The notes below the pieces were generated by a model that worked only from the letters and a program-made list of their open reading frames with translations, did no database searches and was not told the origin of the DNA. 64,000 bases of DNA from Paenochrobactrum pullorum (GTDB taxonomy: Bacteria; Pseudomonadota; Alphaproteobacteria; Rhizobiales; Rhizobiaceae), in assembly GCF_041929845.1 (NCBI RefSeq), contig NZ_JBHEEH010000001.1, positions 186,001 to 250,000 of the forward strand. Direction: 5' to 3'. Below are positions 1 through 6,699 of this stretch, one piece after another. Within the stretch, counting starts at the first letter, position 1. Every line of letters begins with the position of its first letter. Made by a program: the position numbers and the translations under genes.

Positions 1-1
1 A

Positions 2-1882
2 GTCAGTGAAAAAGATGCAGCCAAAGCTGTGCAATTGGCGGCAAAATCTGTAAAAGACTGGTCTGCAACACCTGCCGCGGAACGTGCTGCTTGTCTGGAG
101 CGTGCAGCCGATAAAATGCAGGAAGAAATGCCGATACTTCTTGGCCTGATTGTGCGTGAAGCTGGTAAATCATTGCCGAATGCGATTGCGGAAGTGCGCG
201 AAGCAATTGATTTCTTGCGTTACTATGCCGATCAGGCACGCCGCACCATTGGTGCAGCGCATCAATCTTTGGGTGCCGTTGTTTGCATCAGCCCGTGGAA
301 CTTCCCGCTGGCGATTTTCACCGGACAGGTTGTTGCAGCCCTTGTTGCAGGTAATGCCGTACTGGCAAAGCCTGCCGAAGAAACGCCACTGATCGCAGCC
401 GAAGCTATTCGCCTGCTGCATGAGGCAGGTGTACCGGCGGATGTCTTGCACTTTGTGCCGGGTGATGGCCGCATTGGTGCAAGCCTTGTGGGGGCTGAAG
501 ATGTGTCTGGCGTGATGTTTACCGGTTCAACGGAAGTTGCCCGCCTCATTCAGGCGCAACTGGCAACACGCTTGCTGCCAAACGGCCGCCCTATTCCGCT
601 GATTGCAGAAACCGGCGGCCAGAACGCGATGATCGTGGATTCTTCTGCACTCGCTGAACAGGTGGTGGCCGATGTGATTGCTTCGGCTTTTGATAGCGCC
701 GGTCAGCGTTGTTCGGCTTTGCGCGTTCTTTGCTTGCAGGAAGATGTGGCAGATCGCATCCTCATTATGCTGAAAGGCGCATTGCAGGAATTGCAGATCG
801 GTCGCACAGATCGTCTTGCAACTGACATCGGCCCCGTTATTACCGATGAGGCCAAGACGATCATCAACGCCCATATTGAAGCGATGCGCGGCCAAGGTCG
901 TTTTGTCGAACAACTGCCGCTGCCGGAAGAAACTGCCAAAGGCACATATGTTGCACCAACCATAATTGAATTGCGTGAGTTGAGTGAGCTGAAGCGCGAA
1001 GTCTTCGGGCCTGTGCTGCATGTCATCCGCTATAAGCGCGATGATCTCGACCGGTTGATCGATGATATAAATGCCACCGGTTATGGGCTGACATTTGGTT
1101 TGCATACGCGTCTGGATGAAACCATCGCACATGTGACTGAGCGTATTCGGGTCGGCAATATCTATATCAACCGCAACGTGATTGGTGCGGTTGTGGGCGT
1201 GCAGCCTTTTGGCGGGCGCGGATTGTCCGGCACAGGGCCAAAAGCAGGCGGGCCACTTTATCTCGGTCGTTTGCTGCAAAAAGCACCGGTTCCGCCGCAA
1301 TATGCGTCAGTTTATCGTGATGCAGGTGCAACCGAGTTCGCGCGTTGGCTTGGCTCCAAGGGTATGAACAGCCTTGCGGTTGCTGCCCGCGAAACCGTAG
1401 GTGCCGCAGCATTGGGGCTTCAAATTGAATTGCCGGGCCCCGTGGGTGAGCGCAATCTTTATGCACTTCATCCGCGTGGCACTATTTTATTGTTGCCGCA
1501 AACAGAAACTGGTCTTTATCGTCAGCTGACGGCAGTGCTTGCAACAGGCAATGATGCGGTGTTTGATGGTGCTTCACCATTGCGTGGCACTTTAAAAGAT
1601 CTGCCAGCCTCATTGAATGCACGCATTCGCTGGGTGTCCGACTGGAAACAAAGCGGGTCTTATGCAGGTGCGCTGGTGGAAGGTGATGCTGAACAAGTAA
1701 GAGCCGCCAATCAGGCTATTGCCACCCTCTGCGGCCCGCTGGTGTTGACACAAGCTGCAAGCAGTGAAGAACTGGCCGTGCATGCCGATAGCTATTGCCT
1801 CAATTGGCTGATGGAGGAAGTATCCACATCCATCAACACCACTGCGGCAGGCGGGAATGCGAGCTTAATGGCGATCGGCTAA
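2..1882 (+). CDS. putA: Proline dehydrogenase / P5C dehydrogenase PutA, C-terminal part (5' end outside window)
   Basis: The frame is open from the window edge and encodes the last 626 residues. These are the aldehyde dehydrogenase half of PutA, which oxidises glutamate semialdehyde (from P5C) to glutamate with NAD+, plus the C-terminal tail typical of long bifunctional PutA proteins. Visible signatures are FTGSTEVA (cofactor loop), ETGGQNA with the general-base Glu, SAGQRCSALR with the catalytic Cys (codon 710-712), EVFGPVLHV and PFGGRGLSGTGPKAGGP. The proline dehydrogenase domain must lie upstream of the window. The extra ~190 residues after the PFGG motif favour PutA over a stand-alone P5C dehydrogenase. 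Ends in TAA and is followed by a hairpin. Confidence 0.93.
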   Translation, partial: VSEKDAAKAVQLAAKSVKDWSATPAAERAACLERAADKMQEEMPILLGLIVREAGKSLPNAIAEVREAIDFLRYYADQARRTIGAAHQSLGAVVCISPWNFPLAIFTGQVVAALVAGNAVLAKPAEETPLIAAEAIRLLHEAGVPADVLHFVPGDGRIGASLVGAEDVSGVMFTGSTEVARLIQAQLATRLLPNGRPIPLIAETGGQNAMIVDSSALAEQVVADVIASAFDSAGQRCSALRVLCLQEDVADRILIMLKGALQELQIGRTDRLATDIGPVITDEAKTIINAHIEAMRGQGRFVEQLPLPEETAKGTYVAPTIIELRELSELKREVFGPVLHVIRYKRDDLDRLIDDINATGYGLTFGLHTRLDETIAHVTERIRVGNIYINRNVIGAVVGVQPFGGRGLSGTGPKAGGPLYLGRLLQKAPVPPQYASVYRDAGATEFARWLGSKGMNSLAVAARETVGAAALGLQIELPGPVGERNLYALHPRGTILLLPQTETGLYRQLTAVLATGNDAVFDGASPLRGTLKDLPASLNARIRWVSDWKQSGSYAGALVEGDAEQVRAANQAIATLCGPLVLTQAASSEELAVHADSYCLNWLMEEVSTSINTTAAGGNASLMAIG

Positions 1883-1896
1883 TGAGATTTTAACCG

Positions 1897-1938
1897 TTTA
1901 TCCCTGCAAGGCATGATTTGGTGTTTTGCGGGGATAAA
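1897..1938 (+). terminator. Stem-loop downstream of putA
   Basis: TTTATCCCTGCAA (1897-1909) pairs with TTGCGGGGATAAA (1926-1938), a 13-bp stem with one G-U pair and a 16-nt loop, starting 15 nt after the putA stop. There is no clear U-tract after it, so it may protect the 3' end or act only as a weak terminator. Confidence 0.4.
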
Positions 1939-2026
1939 GCCTGAAACCTCTGAGGAGATCGGTGTTGATGGCTCGGTTGTGAAAAACGTTCTTACACAAC
2001 TTATCGCTCCCCCTCGAACATCTGTT

Positions 2027-2488
2027 TTAAGTATCGTTTAAAAACCGTTCAAAGGCTTTTAAAGTTTTCTCGCTGACGTGATGTTCCATTCCCTCGGCAT
2101 CGCAACGCGCCGTGACGGGATCAACGCCAAGACGACACAGGAAGGCTTCGACGACTTCATGGCGGTGTTTACTTGCAACAGCCAGGCGATGACCTTCTTC
2201 CGTAAGAAAAATGCCGCGGTAAGGTCGCTGGATAATCAGGCCATCTTCCGCAAGACGTTTCAGCATTTTGGCAACGGTAGGTTGTTTGACTCCAAGACGT
2301 TTTGCAATATTGGTTTGACGCACCTCACCCGATTGTTCGCTCAGGTCGGCAATAAGCTCCACATAATCTTCCATCAATTCCGTACGTCGCGCATCACGGC
2401 TTTTTTGAAACGCCTCAGCATGCGTTTTGGCCTCCGTTGCGGATAGTCGGGTTTCATCCGAGGCAAGTTTTTTGGTCAACGCAATCAC
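2027..2488 (-). CDS. mntR: Manganese-responsive repressor MntR (DtxR family)
   Basis: 153 residues. A winged-helix domain (about residues 45-105, with TNIAKRLGVKQPTVAKMLKR as the recognition region) is followed by a metal-binding/dimerisation segment containing HRHEVVEAFLCRLGV and DAEGMEHHVSE, as in E. coli-type MntR. In this family Mn2+-bound MntR represses manganese importers. It lies 84 bp downstream of mntH on the same strand, so it may be co-transcribed and autoregulated through the operator before mntH. The start is uncertain: GTG at 2488 has little Shine-Dalgarno, whereas an in-frame TTG at 2479 has AAGG 8 nt upstream. Confidence 0.9.
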   Translation of the reverse strand: MIALTKKLASDETRLSATEAKTHAEAFQKSRDARRTELMEDYVELIADLSEQSGEVRQTNIAKRLGVKQPTVAKMLKRLAEDGLIIQRPYRGIFLTEEGHRLAVASKHRHEVVEAFLCRLGVDPVTARCDAEGMEHHVSEKTLKAFERFLNDT

Positions 2489-2572
2489 CTTCGCTGATGT
2501 CTGTCTCAGATTGGTTATCGCTATAATTGGTTCACTCCATTCATAACATATATCGCATTTATAAAAACCGCT

Positions 2573-3877
2573 TTATCCAAGTCCCGGTACTTTTAGGCCG
2601 AAGGTTTGCATAAGCAGAACGATATTGAGAAAAAGGATGATAATTGTTCCGGCAATTGCGGCAAAATCCGTAAGACGGCTATTGACAAAACGACCCATAA
2701 TCACAGGGTTACGTGTAAACATGACGAGCGCGATCATCGGTATAGGCAGCGCAAAAGACAAAACGATCTGGCTATAAACCAGTGCATCGGTGGTATTTGC
2801 TCCCATAAGCACAACCACAAAGGCTGGAAGCATTGTAACCAGACGGCGTATCCAGATCGGAATATGAAAGCCGACAAAGCCTTGCATGATCATTTGACCA
2901 GCCATTGTGCCGACAACCGAAGAAGAAATGCCGGACGCCATCAAGGATATAAGAAAGACAGCAGCTGCGGCACCACCCAGTAAAGGCGTCAAAGTATGAT
3001 AGGCAGTTTCGATTTCTGCAACTTCCGGATTACCTACGTGAAAAGCGGCCGAGGCCATAATGACCATTGCCATATTAACCGCCCCGGCAATGGACAGTGC
3101 TATCACACATTCCCAGTTGGAAAACCGCAAAATCTTCCGTCTGTCGGCATCGCTGCGTCGCTGTGCACGATGTTGGGTCAGACCTGAATGAAGATAGATC
3201 GCGTGCGGCATCACGGTTGCACCAATAATGCCGACGGAGATTGTTAATGCTGTTGTGTCGGGCATCGTCGGATTGATCATGCCCATGCCCGCCTGTGCCC
3301 AATTAACGGGCGCAATGAACATCTCGATGATGTAGCAAAGGCCGATGATAATTACGAGAGCACCTATGATCAGCTCCATCGGGCGAAATCCACGTCCATC
3401 GAAGAGGAGCAAGCCGTAAGTTACGACCGCCGTTACGGCCATGCCGCCCAGCAGCGGCATATGAAAAAGTAAGGACAGGCCGATAGCACCACCCAAAAAC
3501 TCGGCCAGATCTGTCGCCATTGCTGCGATTTCACTGATGATCCACATTATGATGCGCACGGGTGACGAGAATTCAGCCTGACATAGTTCGGCAAGATTGC
3601 GGTTTGTTACGATACCGAGTTTGGCCGAGAGTGCTTGGAACAGCATCGCAATCAGATTGGCCATGAACACGACCCAAAGCAGAGAATAACCGTAGCCTGC
3701 CCCTGCTTGAATGTTTGTGGCGAAGTTGCCGGGATCCATATAAGCAATTGAAGCAATGATAGCAGGACCGGCAAACAGCAACATAGAGCGTAAGCTGGAT
3801 CGTTGTCCGGCAAGCACTTCGCTGATTTGTACATTTGTTCTTTCTGAAAGCTTTGTCATTCGCACAGTGTCGGACAT
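2573..3877 (-). CDS. mntH: Nramp-family Mn2+/H+ symporter MntH
   Basis: 434 residues from the chosen ATG at 3877 (MSDTVRMTKL). It imports Mn2+, and less well Fe2+, across the inner membrane using the proton gradient. Nramp hallmarks are the TM1 metal-binding loop DPGNFATN and the TM6 motif GATVMPHAIYLHS, with about eleven hydrophobic helices. A longer frame from 3937 is open, but it would run through the MntR operator at 3903-3922, and GGAG sits at the right distance before the 3877 ATG. mntR follows downstream, so transporter and repressor form one manganese locus. Confidence 0.95.
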   Translation of the reverse strand: MSDTVRMTKLSERTNVQISEVLAGQRSSLRSMLLFAGPAIIASIAYMDPGNFATNIQAGAGYGYSLLWVVFMANLIAMLFQALSAKLGIVTNRNLAELCQAEFSSPVRIIMWIISEIAAMATDLAEFLGGAIGLSLLFHMPLLGGMAVTAVVTYGLLLFDGRGFRPMELIIGALVIIIGLCYIIEMFIAPVNWAQAGMGMINPTMPDTTALTISVGIIGATVMPHAIYLHSGLTQHRAQRRSDADRRKILRFSNWECVIALSIAGAVNMAMVIMASAAFHVGNPEVAEIETAYHTLTPLLGGAAAAVFLISLMASGISSSVVGTMAGQMIMQGFVGFHIPIWIRRLVTMLPAFVVVLMGANTTDALVYSQIVLSFALPIPMIALVMFTRNPVIMGRFVNSRLTDFAAIAGTIIILFLNIVLLMQTFGLKVPGLG

Positions 3878-3902
3878 CAAGTTTCTCCAACTTAATGCCA
3901 TT

Positions 3903-3922
3903 AATATAGCAAAGGCTATATT
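3903..3922 (-). promoter_or_regulatory. MntR operator upstream of mntH
   Basis: A perfect 8-bp inverted repeat, AATATAGC-AAAG-GCTATATT, sits 26-45 bp upstream of the mntH ATG. It closely resembles the E. coli MntR box (core ATAGCAAAGGCTAT, recalled from the literature). With mntR next to mntH, manganese-dependent repression of mntH is the natural reading. Confidence 0.85.
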
Positions 3923-4053
3923 ACCTACAATATGCAATAAATTGCAGGCTATGCATTGAATTTGGAATCTATGGAAAACTGTGGCGGAGCATTTCAGCGA
4001 ATGAAGCCATGACGTCTAGGGTGAAGCTTGGCTCGGCAACAGGCAAAACTTAT

Positions 4054-4158
4054 CTAGAGCGTGTCGCACTTAATCGTATCAACTGTGCTCGCTCTAGCGT
4101 TTTGTTTTTACGCATGTCTCCCAAAACCGGTGCCCACTTTTGGGAGACATGCTCTAGC
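4054..4158. repeat. Dispersed palindromic intergenic repeat, copy 1 (RIME/Bru-RS-like)
   Basis: About 105 bp made of two palindromes. The first has arms CTAGAGC (4054-4060) and GCTCTAG (4091-4097). The second has arms GCATGTCTCCC (4112-4122) and GGGAGACATGC (4142-4152). The same two-part unit, in the opposite orientation and slightly diverged, occurs at 32928-33022. Palindromic intergenic elements of this size and style are known in Rhizobiales (RIME) and Brucella (Bru-RS). Membership of a named family cannot be confirmed by eye. Confidence 0.75.
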
Positions 4159-4160
4159 GG

Positions 4161-4582
4161 TGCGGCCACGCTGAAAATACATCGATTTATTGTTTGGGTA
4201 AATGTGGCTTCGTTGATACGAAGATGCTGTTTGGCCTATGAAAGCCTGTTAGAATCCAGAAAATAGCGATTCAATAACTTTTATAAATAAAAATCTTTTT
4301 TTGGATGATTTTGTTGCGCGATTTATAAGTATAATTCACTTTTATTACTTTTAGATGATCCGGAAGATTAAGCTCTCGTTAATCTTTGAAAATCTCTCGC
4401 GAACATCTGATCCATTCTACATATGATTGTGAACTTATGAAGGCAGAACTGCGCCTTTGTGATGCTTTTCATGCTCTTTGGCGCAGGGTAGCTATGCAAA
4501 TTTGTCTCTGCACATCTAAGACGCTTTCGCCTATATGTAGAGGGCAAGAGAGAACAACAACTTATTACTTAGGTGAAAAGAA
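4161..4582. other. AT-rich intergenic stretch before the DUF1127 gene
   Basis: About 420 bp, notably AT-rich around 4265-4385, with no convincing gene. It must hold the promoter of the DUF1127/sRNA unit. A TATATG-like hexamer lies near 4530, but no well-spaced -35 partner was found. Confidence 0.5.
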
Positions 4583-4729
4583 ATGAACCTTATCCGCTCA
4601 TACAACAACTGGCGCCGTTACCGTAACACTGTAAACGAACTGAGCCGCCTTTCATCCCGCGAATTGAATGATCTTGGCATCCTGCCTTCAGACATTCCTT
4701 ATGTAGCACGTAAGGCTGCAACCCGCTAA
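4583..4729 (+). CDS. Small DUF1127 (YjiS-like) protein
   Basis: 48 residues, MNLIRSYNNWRRYRNTVNEL to the C-terminal end KAATR. The DUF1127 signature is clear: an Arg-rich amphipathic helix (NWRRYRNTVNEL) followed by LSSRELNDLGILPSDIPYVA. An AGGTGA-type ribosome site precedes the ATG. Small DUF1127 proteins in alphaproteobacteria are stress- or nutrient-responsive and at least one (CcaF1 of Rhodobacter) is reported to bind RNA. As in that species, the gene is followed by an sRNA carrying repeated CCUCCUCC hairpins, which suggests one functional unit. The role here is inferred. Confidence 0.9.
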   Translation: MNLIRSYNNWRRYRNTVNELSRLSSRELNDLGILPSDIPYVARKAATR

Positions 4730-4856
4730 CAACAGAATTACTGCTGAAGATCACAAGTATCTTCATGTTGTTCTGTTCATGTGGACTAAAATTCGGGCAG
4801 TGAAGTAGTATAGTAAAGCAATACGGCGTAATATACGAACCAGCTCAAACTCATAT

Positions 4857-4983
4857 CACAGAAGACCCCTCCTCCTCCCCTTAAAGTCTTCTGTGGTTTA
4901 AGACCGGTCTCCCTCCTCCCAATTAGCCGGTCTTTCTATCAGACACCCGTTGCAGTCCTCCCCTGCGACGGGTGTTATTTTTT
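4857..4983 (+). ncRNA. Triple-hairpin anti-Shine-Dalgarno sRNA (alpha-r14 / cuckoo type)
   Basis: Three consecutive hairpins each show a pyrimidine anti-SD motif in the loop. HP1 has arms CACAGAAGAC (4857-4866) and GTCTTCTGTG (4886-4895) with CCTCCTCCTCC in the loop. HP2 has arms AAGACCGG (4900-4907) and CCGGTCTT (4927-4934) with CCCTCCTCCC in the loop. HP3 has outer arms ACACCCGT (4943-4950) and ACGGGTGT (4968-4975), an inner GCAG/CTGC stem and loop TCCTCCC, then a T-run, so it doubles as the terminator. This matches the rhizobial alpha-r14 (NfeR1) and Rhodobacter CcsR/cuckoo sRNAs, which pair with ribosome-binding sites of target mRNAs. The 5' end is unknown; the sRNA may be processed from the DUF1127 transcript. 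Confidence 0.85.
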
Positions 4984-5074
4984 GCGCATTTTTACCCGAT
5001 ATAGTGTTGCTGTCTTAAAGGCACAAAAAAGCCTCGCATGAAAAGCACATACGGGGCATTGCAGCTGTCTGGAC

Positions 5075-6403
5075 TTAGCCCCATTTTTCAATGGTGAGCT
5101 TGCTGCCGTCGGTAAATCTGGAAAAGCGGAATGGCGTCGGATCAACAATCGGTGTTGCGCCCGTCACCATATCGGCAATCAGATGCCCTGCTCCTGGCCC
5201 GATGCCGAAACCATGACCGGAAAAACCGGTTGCAATCGTCACGCCTTCCACATTTGCCGCTTCCGAGATCACTGGAATAACATCCGGCATGGTGTCGATG
5301 AGCCCTGCCCATTCCTGTTCAATGCGTGCAACTTTGAACTGTGGGAAAGCTTGTTTGACTTTCTCAAGTGCTTGAAGATTGGCTCGGCGGTGAGGGCTGG
5401 GATCAAGAGTGCGGATTTTCTCAAACACAGAAACCTGATCAAAGGGTTTGTTGCGCCACTGGATGAGCTCTTCAAAAAAGCGCTCGCCAAAACGCAAGTG
5501 CAATGTGCGCCATTCCATCAACAGGGTTGGCAGATATTCACGGAAAAACGCAAAACTATCGGGAATAATATCGGCAACCCCACCGCCCTCGGCTGCAATT
5601 GTGTAGCCACCATCAAGTCGTTTACGAATGCCGAAATCATTGTAATAAATGGCATGATCAATGCCCGCATCAAGTGGTTGGGTGCGAAAGACCGAGCCGC
5701 GCAATTTGAGCTGCGGCAGGCGCAGACCTAAACCTTTACAAATCAACCGTGACCATGCACCACCGGCAATCACCACTGCCTGACAGGCGACGACCCCGCG
5801 CTCTGTCACCACAGCACTGACTTTGCCATTAGTGGTTTCAATCCCTCTGACCGCGCAATTTTCCAATATGGTTGCACCATCTTGCATGGCCTTGACGGCC
5901 ATGGCGGGCACAGCCTTTTGCGGCTCGGCACGGCCATCTCCTATGGTTTTCATGCCACCAACAAGGTTTTGTGTCAGGCCGGGTGCTGCATCCATTGCTT
6001 CACGCGCCGACAGGATTTTTGAATCAAGCCCATGCTCACGGGCAATTTCGACCCATTTTTCATAGGTTTCAATCTGCGCTTGGCTTTGTGTTGTATAAAC
6101 AATTCCGGATGCGCGGAAGCCGGTTTCGTGTCCGGTTTTTTCATTCAGGTCGTTCCAGATTTTCATGCTTTCACGAATGAGCGGTATCTCGCGGCTGTCG
6201 CGTCCGTTTTGCCGGCACCAGCCCCAGTTACGGCTTGATTGCTCACATGCGAGCGTACCTTTTTCGAAAAGTGTGACATGAATACCGCGTTCTGCCAGAA
6301 AAAGTGCCGTACTGACCCCGATAATACCGCCGCCGATAATGGCTACATCGGTTTTTTGTGGTAAAGTCTGTGAGGTGACGATTTTATCAATAACGGGGCC
6401 CAT
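5075..6403 (-). CDS. FAD-dependent oxidoreductase, DAO (D-amino-acid oxidase/DadA) family
   Basis: 442 residues. The N-terminus carries the dinucleotide-binding fold (DVAIIGGGIIGVSTALFLA, then the acidic end of strand 2 in LFEKG), followed by SSRNWGWCRQNGRD, a segment common in uncharacterised DAO-family proteins of Rhizobiales. The C-terminal FAD motif ATGFSGHGFGIGPGAGHLIAD is intact. Such enzymes oxidise primary or secondary amines, often D-amino acids or amino-acid derivatives, and pass electrons to oxygen or a quinone; the substrate cannot be told from sequence. The gene stands alone, with AAGGAATAATT before the ATG. Confidence 0.85.
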   Translation of the reverse strand: MGPVIDKIVTSQTLPQKTDVAIIGGGIIGVSTALFLAERGIHVTLFEKGTLACEQSSRNWGWCRQNGRDSREIPLIRESMKIWNDLNEKTGHETGFRASGIVYTTQSQAQIETYEKWVEIAREHGLDSKILSAREAMDAAPGLTQNLVGGMKTIGDGRAEPQKAVPAMAVKAMQDGATILENCAVRGIETTNGKVSAVVTERGVVACQAVVIAGGAWSRLICKGLGLRLPQLKLRGSVFRTQPLDAGIDHAIYYNDFGIRKRLDGGYTIAAEGGGVADIIPDSFAFFREYLPTLLMEWRTLHLRFGERFFEELIQWRNKPFDQVSVFEKIRTLDPSPHRRANLQALEKVKQAFPQFKVARIEQEWAGLIDTMPDVIPVISEAANVEGVTIATGFSGHGFGIGPGAGHLIADMVTGATPIVDPTPFRFSRFTDGSKLTIEKWG

Positions 6404-6699
6404 AATTATTCCTTGACCGAGCTGGGATTAAGCGCAGTGCTTTGATGTTATTATAACAATTGCTGCCAAGCGTGGCTGAAATTTTAATCTCATGCAATCG
6501 CCATGCATACCAAAATCAAAATTTTTAGGCCAATATTGATCCCGCTATATGCATTTCGGATAAAGAATTTTCGTTAAACTATTGAAAGCGCTTGCCATAA
6601 AGCACTTACGCACTTCATAATATACACACCGGTTTTTTTGATTCCCCCCGATTTTGCCTAACGCATAAACTGATCGGATAATATGGAGGCGTAGAGCGC

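Noticed and set aside
527..1300. 257-codon frame antisense to putA
   Set aside because: No domain, no ribosome site; shadow of the putA reading frame.
3878..3937. Upstream start for mntH adding 20 residues
   Set aside because: Would translate through the MntR operator, and the ribosome site fits the ATG at 3877.
4009..4266. 85-codon open frame on the plus strand
   Set aside because: It runs through both palindromes of the dispersed repeat and has no protein-like features; open only by chance.
4386..4586. 66-codon open frame before the DUF1127 gene
   Set aside because: Overlaps the DUF1127 start in another frame and covers its likely promoter; no ribosome site or recognisable domain.
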